Assembly (NCBI RefSeq): GCF_014646695.1
Contig: NZ_BMNT01000002.1
Coordinates: 1-49,278, forward strand
Origin: Sphaerisporangium melleum
GTDB lineage: Bacteria > Actinomycetota > Actinomycetes > Streptosporangiales > Streptosporangiaceae
Direction of reading: 5' to 3'
DNA length: 49,278 bases
The translations under genes were made by a program, and so were the position numbers. Numbering within the stretch: position 1 is the stretch's first letter; every line of letters starts with the position of its first letter. A model generated the notes under the pieces. That model saw only the letters and a list, made by a program, of their open reading frames with translations. It did no database searches and was not told where the DNA came from. This document shows, one piece after another, positions 15,536-24,800 of this stretch.

Positions 15536-17063
15536 GGCCCTCCCAGTAGGGGTCGCGGAGCTTGCGTTTGAGCAGCTTGCCGTTCGGCTCGCGCGGCATA
15601 TCGGTCACGAAGTCGATCGAGCGCGGCCACTTCATCCGGGCCAGCCTGCCCTCCAGCGACCGGAGGATCTCCCCGGCCAGCTCCGGGCCGGGGGCAACAC
15701 CCTCGGCGGGCTCGACGACGGCCTTGATCTGCTCGCCCCACTCGTCGTCCGGGACGCCGAAGACCGCGACGTCGGCGACCTTGGGGTGCAGGATCAGCTC
15801 GTTCTCGATCTCGGCCGGGTAGATGTTCGTGCCGCCGGAGATGATCAGGTCGGCCTTGCGGTCGCAGAGGTACAGGAAGCCGTCCTCGTCCAGGTAGCCG
15901 ATGTCGCCCACCGTGAAGTACTCCCGGAGGCGGGCCGCCGCGGTCTTGGCCGGGTCGCCCTTGTACTCGAAGCCGGACCCGGACATCTTCATGTACACCG
16001 TGCCGGGAGTGCCGGCAGGGACGGGGTTCAACTCGTCGTCCACGATGAGCAGCGCGCTGAACGGCCAGGCCGAGCCGACCGTGCCGGGGTGTTTCTTCCA
16101 GTCCTCGGGCGTGGCCACGGTGCCGCCGCCCTCGGTGGCCGCGTAGTACTCGTACACGCAGTCGCCCCACCACTCCAGCATGGCCCATTTGACCGGTACG
16201 GGGCAGGGCGCGGCCGCGTGGATCATCCATCTCAGCGAGGACAGGTCGTAGCGGTTCCTGACCTCCTCGGGCAGGGAGAGCAGCCGCTTGAAGTGCGTGG
16301 GCACCATGTGCGAGCTGGTGATCCGGTGCCGCTCGCACAGCCGCAGCATCTCCTCGGCGTCCCAGCGGTCCATGTAGACCAGGGTGTGGCCCATGTGCAG
16401 GGCCGTGCCGCCGAACTGGGTGACCGCGGTGTGGTAGCTCGGCGAGGTGACCAGGTGGGCGTTCGGCCGGCCGGGCGTGATGCCGAACAGGCGCAGCAGG
16501 CCGGTCATCAGCTCGGCCGCGTCGTCGGGGTCGAGCCCGCTGAGCGGCCGGCGCACGCCCTTGGGCCTGCCGGTCGTGCCCGAGGTGTAGTGCATGGTGG
16601 CGCCCGCGGTGCGGTCCGGCGGCGGGGTGCCGGGGTGCCCGGCGGTGAGCTCGGCGACCGGGCGGAAGCCGTCCACCCGGCCGAAGGAGAACCGGCGGGC
16701 GGGCTCGACGGCCGCGGCACCCTTCGTGCCCGCCTCGGCGTACCGCTCGTGCAGGAAGAACGCCTTGGCCTCGCTGTCGGCGAGGATGTAGGCGATCTCG
16801 GGGCCGGTGAGGTGCCAGTTGACCGGGGTGTAGTACCAGCCCGCCTGCAGCGCGGCGAGGTACAGGGTGAGACCGTCGGCGCCGTTGGGCACCAGGCCGC
16901 AGATGCCGTCGCCGGGCCGCAGCCCGAGGGCGCGAAGGGCGTGCACGAGGCGGTCGGCATCCGCGAGCAACTCGCCCGCGGTGTGTTCGGTCCCGTCCGG
17001 GTCCACCGCCGCGATCCAGCCGGGATCGTCCTGCGCGAGCCTCCAGAAGCCGAGCGAGCCCAT
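15519..17063 (-). CDS. Acyl-CoA synthetase (FadD family)
   Basis: 514 residues, adenylate-forming family. Visible motifs are HYTSGTTGRPKGVRRP (P-loop), YYAATEGGGT, VGDIGYLDEDGFLYLCDR, SGGTNIYPAEIEN and the C-terminal catalytic lysine region EPNGKLLKRKLRD. The ATG at 17063 is preceded by AAGGGAG. It is the first gene of a leftward operon (ligase, DUF35, Ltp4, Ltp3), so it probably activates the side-chain acid handled by the following enzymes. Operator-like sites lie in the 210 bases shared with the divergent hydratase. Confidence 0.88.
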   Translation of the reverse strand: MGSLGFWRLAQDDPGWIAAVDPDGTEHTAGELLADADRLVHALRALGLRPGDGICGLVPNGADGLTLYLAALQAGWYYTPVNWHLTGPEIAYILADSEAKAFFLHERYAEAGTKGAAAVEPARRFSFGRVDGFRPVAELTAGHPGTPPPDRTAGATMHYTSGTTGRPKGVRRPLSGLDPDDAAELMTGLLRLFGITPGRPNAHLVTSPSYHTAVTQFGGTALHMGHTLVYMDRWDAEEMLRLCERHRITSSHMVPTHFKRLLSLPEEVRNRYDLSSLRWMIHAAAPCPVPVKWAMLEWWGDCVYEYYAATEGGGTVATPEDWKKHPGTVGSAWPFSALLIVDDELNPVPAGTPGTVYMKMSGSGFEYKGDPAKTAAARLREYFTVGDIGYLDEDGFLYLCDRKADLIISGGTNIYPAEIENELILHPKVADVAVFGVPDDEWGEQIKAVVEPAEGVAPGPELAGEILRSLEGRLARMKWPRSIDFVTDMPREPNGKLLKRKLRDPYWEGRDRAI

Positions 17064-17112
17064 CGGAACTCCCTTGTCCGGTTTCGCGGTACCTTCCCGG
17101 GATGCGCCGAAG

Positions 17113-17126
17113 TGAAGCACGTTCTC
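17113..17126. promoter_or_regulatory. Weak KstR-like site
   Basis: TGAAGCACGTTCTC matches the KstR consensus TnnAACnnGTTnnA at 6 of 8 fixed positions, 50 bases upstream of the ligase start. Another 6-of-8 match, AAGAATCTGTTCTA, is at 17167-17180. Each alone is weak; they gain some weight from lying in the same divergent promoter as the stronger site at 17227. Confidence 0.3.
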
Positions 17127-17226
17127 GGTTTCCCGACAACCCTGGCGCGACAGGAGGGTTACCAACAAGAATCTGTTCTAGTTCGTCCCCGGTTCCAGCC
17201 GCAGGTTAACCCGGCGGGCCTCGACG

Positions 17227-17240
17227 AACAAGCGCTTGAT
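17227..17240. promoter_or_regulatory. KstR2-like operator
   Basis: AACAAGCGCTTGAT matches the published KstR2 consensus AnCAAGnnCTTGnT at all ten fixed positions and contains the perfect palindrome CAAGCGCTTG. It sits 34 bases upstream of the EchA19-like start, in the promoter region shared with the divergent ligase operon. KstR2 is the TetR repressor of the lower sterol catabolic regulon in mycobacteria. No KstR2 gene is in this window. Confidence 0.6.
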
Positions 17241-17273
17241 AACCCTTGGCGCGATCGTCCGAGGAGGGTGCCT

Positions 17274-18089
17274 GTGGAACTTCTGCCCATCAGCACGCCG
17301 CACTGCCGGATCGAGCGGGACGGCCACGTCGTGATCGTCACCATGGACCGCCCGGAGGCCAGGAACGCCCTGTCCACCGACATGCTCGTCGGCCTCGCCG
17401 ACGCCTGGGCCTACATCTCGGCCGAGCCGGACGTCCGGGTGGGCATCCTCACCGGGGCGAACGGCACCTTCTGCGCGGGCGCCGACCTCAAGGCGATGGG
17501 CACCCCCTCAGCCGACCCTCGGGTGGCGCGGCGGGCCCAGGAGATCACCGACTACCACTGGAAGGGACTGCTGCGCGACGGCGACGCGCTGCCTGCCAAG
17601 CCGATCATCTGCGCGGTCGAGGGGTACGCCGTCGCGGGCGGCACCGAGTTGCTCGTCGGCACCGACCTGCGGGTCGTCGCCGAGTCGGCCACGCTCGGCC
17701 TGTTCGAGGCCAGGCGGGCGCTGTTCCCCATGGGCGGCAGCGCGATCAGGCTGCCACGGCAGATCCCCTACGCGTTCGCCATGGACATCCTGCTGACCGG
17801 CCGGGCCGTGACCGCCCGGGAGGCGCTGGCAATGGGCCTGGTCAACCGGGTCGTACCGGACGGCGAGGCGCTGGCGGCGGCACGCGAGCTGGCCGCCGAG
17901 GTCGCCGCCTGCGGCCCGCTCGCCGTCCAGGCCATCCTGCGCGCCTACCGCGAGACGATCGGCCTGCCCGAGCCGGAGGCGCTCAAGGTCTCCGACGCGA
18001 TCGGCTGGCCGGTGATCGGCTCGCAGGACGCCAAGGAGGGCTCCCGCGCCTTCCGGGAGAAGCGCCCGCCCGTCTACCGCGGCGAATAG
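17274..18089 (+). CDS. echA19: Enoyl-CoA hydratase, EchA19-like
   Basis: 271 residues, crotonase family. GILTGANGTFCAGADLKAMG forms the first oxyanion region, and EGYAVAGGTELLVGTDLRVV carries the second with the catalytic glutamate region. PMGGSAIRLPRQIPYAFAMD and the ending AKEGSRAFREKR closely resemble mycobacterial EchA19 (Rv3516), a sterol side-chain enoyl-CoA hydratase. GAGGAGG lies six bases before the GTG at 17274, making it the best start; GTG at 17268 is too close to the ribosome site. Divergent from the ligase/DUF35/Ltp operon; convergent with PadR 12 bases beyond the stop. Confidence 0.88.
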   Translation: MELLPISTPHCRIERDGHVVIVTMDRPEARNALSTDMLVGLADAWAYISAEPDVRVGILTGANGTFCAGADLKAMGTPSADPRVARRAQEITDYHWKGLLRDGDALPAKPIICAVEGYAVAGGTELLVGTDLRVVAESATLGLFEARRALFPMGGSAIRLPRQIPYAFAMDILLTGRAVTAREALAMGLVNRVVPDGEALAAARELAAEVAACGPLAVQAILRAYRETIGLPEPEALKVSDAIGWPVIGSQDAKEGSRAFREKRPPVYRGE

Positions 18090-18101
18090 CGATCTCCGGC
18101 G

Positions 18102-18710
18102 TCATCGCGGTGCGGGGGCGACGGCGGCATCCGGCCCATCGCCCTCCGCACCGCCGGCGGCGGCGCCGGTCACGACCGGACCGGCCTGGCCGGCGACGGA
18201 GGCCAGGCGCCGCTCGGCGGTGTCGATCACCTGCAGGTCGGCCTTGGTGTGCGCGATGGCCGCGTCCACCAGCAGGGCGACCAGCGGGTCGTCGGCGTTG
18301 TCGCGGCGCAGCCGGGTGAGTCCGGCCAGGTCGGACAGGCACGCCTGCCGCTGCGCGGAGGCGTACTCGGTGAGCGCCCGCGGGCCGAGCCGGGTCGCGG
18401 CGAGCAGCTTGAGGAACATCTCGTCCCGGAACCCGGACGCGCGCACGTGCGGCGCCACGACCCAGGAGCGCAGCTCGCCGGCGCCGCCCGCGGTCAGCTC
18501 GTAGAGCGTCTTGTCCGGCCGGTCGTTCTGCGCCACATGGGTGCGGACCACGTGTCCGTCCCTGACCAGGCGGTCCAGGATCTGGTAGAGGTGGCCGATG
18601 TTGAGGCCGCCCCACTGCGGGCCGATCGCCATCTCGAAACGGCTCTTGAGCTCGTATCCATGGCTCGGGCCGTCCGCCAGCAGGGCGAGCACGGCGTGAC
18701 TCAGCGGCAT
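18102..18710 (-). CDS. PadR family transcriptional regulator
   Basis: 202 residues. The N-terminal winged helix (LSHAVLALLADGPSHGYELK, GHLYQILDRLVRDGHVV) is typical PadR, followed by a C-terminal helical dimerisation domain and an Ala/Gly/Pro-rich tail (about 175-202). It is divergent from an ABC exporter with 78 bases between the starts, where two perfect palindromes lie. PadR proteins next to exporters usually repress them until a drug or toxic lipid binds, so this is probably a local efflux switch. Confidence 0.9.
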   Translation of the reverse strand: MPLSHAVLALLADGPSHGYELKSRFEMAIGPQWGGLNIGHLYQILDRLVRDGHVVRTHVAQNDRPDKTLYELTAGGAGELRSWVVAPHVRASGFRDEMFLKLLAATRLGPRALTEYASAQRQACLSDLAGLTRLRRDNADDPLVALLVDAAIAHTKADLQVIDTAERRLASVAGQAGPVVTGAAAGGAEGDGPDAAVAPAPR

Positions 18711-18724
18711 CTTCCGACCTTCCG

Positions 18725-18741
18725 TAGATTGTCACAATCTA
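18725..18741. promoter_or_regulatory. PadR operator 1
   Basis: TAGATTGTCACAATCTA is a perfect 17-base palindrome (eight-base arms, one central base), 15 bases upstream of the PadR start. It shares the core ATTGTnACAAT with the second site; the centres are 41 bases apart, about four helical turns. Confidence 0.75.
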
Positions 18742-18765
18742 TCGCTGACTCTCCCTAACGCTCCC

Positions 18766-18782
18766 TACATTGTGACAATGTA
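18766..18782. promoter_or_regulatory. PadR operator 2
   Basis: TACATTGTGACAATGTA is a perfect 17-base palindrome ending six bases before the ABC ATPase ATG. There is no room for a Shine-Dalgarno site, so the exporter mRNA is probably leaderless and the operator covers its promoter. Confidence 0.75.
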
Positions 18783-18788
18783 TGGCCC

Positions 18789-19486
<698 letters not shown>

Positions 19487-19490
<4 letters not shown>

Positions 19491-22258
19491 TCCGGCTCGC
19501 CGCGTCCCGGCTGCGCCACCGCGCCGGGCGCGCCCTGGTGCTCCTGCTCGGCCTGCTGGTCGCCGCCACCGGCTTCACCGTCCTCACCGGCACCGCCGAG
19601 ACCCAGCGGCTGGAGCTCGTCGGCACGGTCAAGCAGAACTACCGGGCGCAGTACGACATCCTGGTCCGCCCGAAGGGGACCACGACGGACCTCGAACGCT
19701 CGGCGAACCTGGTGCGGGCCAACTACCTGTCCGGCATCCACGGCGGCATCACCGAGGCCCAGCTCGACCGGATCAGGAAACTGGACGGGATCGAGGTGGC
19801 CGCCCCCATCGCGATGATCGGCTACATGACCGGCAACGGATACGTCGACCTCCCCGTGACGGACCTGATGGGCGCGGGCGATCGCACGCTGCTGCGCGTC
19901 GACCGCACCCGGGTGGCCGACCGCGGGCTCACCCGCATCCCGTACGCCCCCCAGTACGCCTACCTCACCCGGCGGCCGCTCGCCCACTCCGCCGCGGGCG
20001 GCGCGCAACTGGAGCACACCAGCGAGGAGGTGGCGCCGGGCGAGCACGTGGCGGTGGGCACCTCCCTCTATTGGCCGAGGCTCGCACCGCCTTCGGGTCC
20101 GTTCCCCTTCGACCACGGGCCCGCCGCGAGCGCCTGGTCCACCGCGAACGGGCGGGGCGACGGGCTGCCCGACAAGATCGGCCGGGGCAGGCCGGGCGAG
20201 GCGAGCATCATGCTCGAGCAGGAGTTCCCCCTGCTGCTCGCGGCGATCGACCCGGCGGCGGAGGCCGAGCTGGCGGGCCTGGACACGGCGATGGTGGACG
20301 GCCGCTACCTGGACCCGGCACAGGACACTCCGCGCGGCGAGATCCCGCTGATCGCCGCCGCCCGGCCCTACGCCGACCAGCAGGACGAGCTCGTCATCAG
20401 CAGGCTGCCCGCGCAGGCCGCGCGGAAGGTGGTCGCCGGTCTGCCGGCCAAGGCCCTGCGCTCGTACGTCACCGGGCAGACCGGCCCGGTCGTGAAGCGG
20501 GTCACCGTGGAGGCGGACCGGTTCTACGCCGACATGCTGCGGACGTGGCAGCATCCCGTCAGCAGCGCCGCCATGCAGCAGTACGTCGCGATGACCCGCT
20601 ACTGGACCGCCGGCCCGGTCATGTACCGCCGGAGCGCGGACGGCCGGGTCACGCCGGTGCCGGTGACCAACGATCCCAAGGTCTGGCAGGACCCGTTCCT
20701 CGCCGCGGTGGTCCCCGAACTGGGCAAGGCGGGGTCGGCGCCCATCGGCTCGGCCGACACGCAGTTCCGCCGGCTAGAGCTGCGCACCATGGGGGGCGAC
20801 GTGGTGCGCGACAACGCCATGCTGGTCGTGGGCCGCTTCGACCCCGAACGGCTCCCCGGGTTCTCCGCCCTCTCCTCGCTGCCGATGGAGACCTACAATC
20901 CTCCGTCGGTCGTCCCCGGCGACGACCGGGCGAACGCCCTGCTGAAGGGGCGCAGCCTGCTGCCGGACGACAACCTCGCCGGATACCTCCAGCCGTCGCC
21001 CCTGCTGCTGACCGACCTCGGCGGCCTGCGGAAGGTCGCCCGGTTCTCCCAGGGCGGGCAGCTCGCCAAAGCCCCGCTGAGCGTGATCCGCGTCCGGGTC
21101 AAGGGAGTGACCGGCCCCGACGCGGTGAGCAGGGAACGCATCAGCCAGGTGGCCCGCGACATCGTGGCCGCCACCGGCCTCGACGTCGACATCACGCTGG
21201 GGTCCTCGCCCACGCCGGTCACCGTGGACCTGCCCGCCGGGTCGTACGGCCGGCCCGCGCTCACCGTCAAGGAGGGCTGGGTCAACAAGGGGGTCGCCTA
21301 CCGGATCCTGTACGAGGCCGACCGCAAGTCGCTCATCCTGTTCGTGCTGATCCTGGCGGTGTGCGGGCTGTTCGCGGTCAACGCGGCCTCGGCCGCCGTA
21401 CGCGCCGACCGCGCGCAGCTGGGGGTGCTCGCCTGCCTGGGCTGGTCACGGCGCAAGCTCTTCGGCACGGTGCTGACCGAGACGGGTGTGATCGGCCTGC
21501 TCGCCGGCCTGCTGTCGGCGGGCGTCGCCGTACTCCTGTCGTCGTGGTCCGGGCTCCAGGTGTCGATGCCGCGCGCGCTGCTCGCCGTGCCGGCCGCGGT
21601 CGTGCTGGCCCTGCTCGCGGGGCTCGTCCCGGCGTGGCGCGCGTCGGCCGTCCCCCCGATCGAGGCGGTACGCCCGGCGGTACGGGTCACCCGGCGGGCC
21701 CGCTCGCCCCGCGGGGTCACCGGCCTGGCCGTGGCCGGGCTCACCCGGGTGCCCGGCCGCACGCTGCTCGGCGCCACGACGCTGCTGGTGTGCGTGTCCG
21801 CGCTGACCGTGCTGCTCGGGGTGACCTACGGCTTCCGCGGCCGGGTGGTCGGCTCGCTGCTCGGGGACGCGATCGTGGTGCAGGCCCGGCCCGCGGACTA
21901 CGCGGCGACGGCGGTGATGTTCGCGCTCGGCGCGCTCGCCGTCGCCGACGTGCTCTACCTGAGCGTGCGCGAGCGTGACACCGAGCTGGCCGCGCTGCGG
22001 GCCACCGGCTGGCGCAGCCGCTCGCTGGCCAGGCTGGTGCTGTCGGAGGGCGCGTTCATCGGGCTGCTCGGCGGGGTCGCGGGGGCCTGCGCCGGGCTGG
22101 CGGCGACGGCGGCGCTGGCCGGGAGCGTGCCTCCGGCGGTCATCGCCGGCGCGCTGGGGGCCGGTGCGCTGGCGGTGCTGCTGGCCGTCCTCGCCTCGGC
22201 GCTGCCGGCGATGCTGGTGCAGCGCCTGCCCCTGGCGGCGATCCTCGCCCAGGGCTGA
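19487..22258 (+). CDS. FtsX-like ABC permease with large extracytoplasmic domain
   Basis: 923 residues. One membrane segment near 15-35 is followed by a roughly 570-residue extracytoplasmic region. Then come two FtsX-like membrane blocks: about 614-734 (ends AWRASAVPPIEAVRPA) and about 758-923 (contains ELAALRATGWRSRSLARLVL). The architecture is that of duplicated FtsX/MacB-like permeases, which work by mechanotransmission or export lipids and peptides. It is coupled by a four-base overlap to the ATPase. The large external domain lacks a motif I recognise. Confidence 0.9.
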
Positions 22259-22264
22259 CCGGAA

Positions 22265-22313
22265 AGGGCCGCCCCGTGACGATCGCCGGCACCGGGTCGT
22301 CAGGGGCGGCCCT
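22265..22313. terminator. Bidirectional hairpin terminator
   Basis: AGGGCCGCCCC (22265-22275) pairs with GGGGCGGCCCT (22303-22313). TGACGA/TCGTCA extend the stem with one bulged base. It lies between the convergent permease and DUF89 genes and overlaps the last codons of the latter. Confidence 0.6.
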
Positions 22314-23466
22314 GGATCATGGCGTGGGTGCCGGTGGTGCGCCACGGCCGGCCGGCGGCGTCCAGCGCGGCCGTCGTGCGCTCGCCGACGCCCACCAGCA
22401 CGTCGGACTTCAGGGTGCGCAGGGCGACGACCGGGCCGGGGAAGTAGGCGGTGACCGCGGCGAAGGGGGTGGCCGGCGGCCAGAACCGGTCGCCGGCCAG
22501 CCGCCGGTAGTTCAGGTCGCCCTTGGTGATCGTCAGGCTCGCCGAGGCGAAGTCGGCGCGCAGGTCGTCCGGCATGTCGGTGTAGGGCAGTGGAGCGCAG
22601 GCGAACGGGTGGGCGCGCAGCGCGAGGCGTCCGGTGCCCATCGCCTGCCAGAGCCGGCCGCCGACCTTCCCGGCCTGGCCGGGCGCGGCGGTCAGCCGGC
22701 GCAGGGCCGCGGCCACGTCGGCGGGTGTGGCGTCGGAGACGAAGTACGGCTGCGGCTTGACGTGCAGGACGACCTCGGCCGCGAGGCCCCGCTCCAGCAG
22801 GTGGTCGATCAGCACGAGGTCGGGCAGCAGCTCGCGCCCGGCGTTGTCGGCGACCAGGCAGACCTTCCCGGCGGGCCGGTCGCCCAGCAGCGACCAGAGC
22901 AGCGCGCTGTCGTCCACGACGAGCTCGGCCACCCGCTCGCCCTCGCCCGTCGCGGTGATCGCGTGCGACAGATCGGCGCGGTTGCCCCACAGCGACCCGA
23001 GCAGGACGCCGGTCGCCTGCTCCTCCTGGGCGAGCGTGGCGGCGCGGTCGAGCCCGGCCAGCTCGTCGTCCACCGCCGTCCCGTGCAGCTCGGCCTGCTT
23101 GACCGGGCCGAACGGGTCGACACCCCGCCACGGGCCGTCCCCGAAGTAGCCGGTGGCCTCCAGCACCTTGCGGTAGAAGTAGCTCTCGCCCCACAGGAAC
23201 GGCACGTCCACCCACCGGCCGCCGAACCTGCCCCGTCCCCACTCGGCCCACGCGTCGTGGTCGTGCGCGGAGGCGGGAAGCGGCTCCATCACGTCGCGCA
23301 CGACCTCGTCGAGCAGCCGGTCGAGCGCGCGGAGCCGGTCGGGCGGGTAGGGCAGCGCGTCCCTGACCTGGCGCACTAGGATGGGATGCCGGTCGCGGAA
23401 CACTCCGAGCGCGTACGAGCCCGGCACGTTCCCCATGATCACCGGCGGGTTCGTCGGTTCCGGCAT
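22300..23466 (-). CDS. DUF89 / ARMT1-like damage-control phosphatase
   Basis: 388 residues of the DUF89 family, metal-dependent phosphatases thought to remove damaged phosphometabolites. Family hallmarks are VADNAGRELLPDLVLIDHLL (DNAG metal-binding motif) and KGDLNYRRLAGDR, the conserved GDLNYRKL-type motif, plus LWGNRADLS. The ATG at 23466 has GGAAGGGA upstream. It is last in a leftward run after the nitronate-monooxygenase-like gene (150-base gap). Whether it belongs to that operon is open. Confidence 0.85.
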   Translation of the reverse strand: MPEPTNPPVIMGNVPGSYALGVFRDRHPILVRQVRDALPYPPDRLRALDRLLDEVVRDVMEPLPASAHDHDAWAEWGRGRFGGRWVDVPFLWGESYFYRKVLEATGYFGDGPWRGVDPFGPVKQAELHGTAVDDELAGLDRAATLAQEEQATGVLLGSLWGNRADLSHAITATGEGERVAELVVDDSALLWSLLGDRPAGKVCLVADNAGRELLPDLVLIDHLLERGLAAEVVLHVKPQPYFVSDATPADVAAALRRLTAAPGQAGKVGGRLWQAMGTGRLALRAHPFACAPLPYTDMPDDLRADFASASLTITKGDLNYRRLAGDRFWPPATPFAAVTAYFPGPVVALRTLKSDVLVGVGERTTAALDAAGRPWRTTGTHAMIQGRP

Positions 23467-23616
23467 CGGCTTCCCTTCCACTCCTTTGCTCGGGTGCGTC
23501 CGCCCAAGTAAACCGCACGCCTCGCACCCACCCCGGACCCCGGGGGCGGGGGCGGACGCGCTGAGCGGGATCCACCGGCCGGCACCCCCGGGAGCGGACG
23601 AGAAGAGCGGGCCGGG

Positions 23617-24732
23617 TCAGTCGCCGGTGAGGCGCTCCAGGCGCTCGACGGCCTCGATGTACTCCTCGACCAGGTCGAACACCACGTCCTTGGCCGACTT
23701 GACCTGGTTCATCGCGCCGATGATCTGCCCGGCCGGGAACGTCGCCAGCTCGGCGGCGTCGGAGTCGCCGATGCGGCGCAGCGCCGGGGAGATGAGCATG
23801 AACTGCAGCGGCATCGGCAGCGTGCCCGGTGACTCGGCGGACTCCCAGGCGTCGGTCCACTCGTTCTTGAGCAGCCGCGCGGGCTTGCCGGTCCACGAGC
23901 GGGAGCGGACGGTGTCGCGCGAGGTCGCCGCGAGGATCTTCTGCCGGGCGAGCTCGGGGGTGTCGGCCTCCTCGACGGTGAGCCACAGCGAGCCGGTCCA
24001 GACGCCCTCGGCGCCGAGGGCCATGCCCGCGGCCATCTGGCGGCCGGAGCCGATGCCGCCGGCCGCCAGGACGGGAACGTCCACGGCGTCGACGACCTGC
24101 GGGATCAGCACCATCGTGGAGATCTCGCCGGTGTGCCCGCCGGCCTCGGTGCCCTGGGCGACGACCACGTCCACGCCGACCTCGACCTGCTTGACGGCGT
24201 GCCGGGGGGTGGAGGCGAGCGCGGCGACCTTGACGCCGTGGGCGTGGGCGAGGTCCACCACGTCCGCGGGCGGCGGTCCGAGCGCGTTGGCGAGCAGGGC
24301 GATCGGGTGCCTCAGCGCGGTCTCCACCTGCGGTCGCGCGGTGGCGTCGGTCCAGCCGAGCAGCACCCGTCCGGCGTCGGCGCCGGCCGACAGCGGGGGG
24401 ACGCCGTGCCTGGCCAGCAGGTCCTCCACGAACGCGCGGTGCCCGTCTGGGATCATCGCCTGGAGGCGCGCCACCAGCTCTTCGGGGGAGTCGACGCCGA
24501 GGTCGGCTCCCGCGTAGGAGGCGGGCATGACGACGTCCACGCCGTACGGCTTGCCGTCGACGTGCTCGTCGATCCACTTGAGCTCCATTTCGAGCTCTTC
24601 CGGGGTGAAGTAGAGGGCCCCGAGCACACCCATGCCGCCGGCGCGGCTGACCGCGGCGACGACGTCCCGGCAGTGGCTGAAGGCGAAGATCGGCAGCTCG
24701 ATCCCGAACATGTCGGTGACACGTGTCCGCAT
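23617..24732 (-). CDS. Nitronate monooxygenase-like FMN oxidoreductase
   Basis: 371 residues, TIM-barrel NMO/2-nitropropane dioxygenase family. Visible are GIELPIFAFSHCRDVVAAVS, GGMGVLGAL, VVVAQGTEAGGHTGEISTMV (FMN-binding glycine loop) and AAGGIGSGRQMAAGMALGAE. Related actinobacterial paralogues lie in sterol catabolic regions (the Rv3553 type), but the reaction is unproven for most. The ATG at 24732 follows a perfect KstR-consensus site 32 bases upstream, in the gap after the DUF3068 gene. Confidence 0.85.
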   Translation of the reverse strand: MRTRVTDMFGIELPIFAFSHCRDVVAAVSRAGGMGVLGALYFTPEELEMELKWIDEHVDGKPYGVDVVMPASYAGADLGVDSPEELVARLQAMIPDGHRAFVEDLLARHGVPPLSAGADAGRVLLGWTDATARPQVETALRHPIALLANALGPPPADVVDLAHAHGVKVAALASTPRHAVKQVEVGVDVVVAQGTEAGGHTGEISTMVLIPQVVDAVDVPVLAAGGIGSGRQMAAGMALGAEGVWTGSLWLTVEEADTPELARQKILAATSRDTVRSRSWTGKPARLLKNEWTDAWESAESPGTLPMPLQFMLISPALRRIGDSDAAELATFPAGQIIGAMNQVKSAKDVVFDLVEEYIEAVERLERLTGD

Positions 24733-24763
24733 GGCTCGAATGTACGACCGGCACACCGGAAAC

Positions 24764-24777
24764 TGCAACGTGTTCTA
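24764..24777. promoter_or_regulatory. KstR-like operator upstream of nitronate monooxygenase
   Basis: TGCAACGTGTTCTA matches the KstR consensus TnnAACnnGTTnnA at all eight fixed positions. It lies in the 68 bases between the DUF3068 stop and the monooxygenase start. Its last eleven bases plus the next C (AACGTGTTCTAC) recur upstream of the DUF3068 gene. Confidence 0.6.
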
Positions 24778-24800
24778 CATATGGCCGGCGGCCAGCCGGG

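Noticed and set aside
17164-17177. Second KstR2-like site, AACAAGAATCTGTT
   Set aside because: The left half is perfect but the right half has two mismatches; not called as a separate KstR2 site. It overlaps the weak KstR-like dyad already noted.
14922-17273. Open frame continuing upstream of the EchA19-like gene
   Set aside because: It covers the antisense of the ligase and DUF35 genes; hydratase similarity and the ribosome site begin at 17274.
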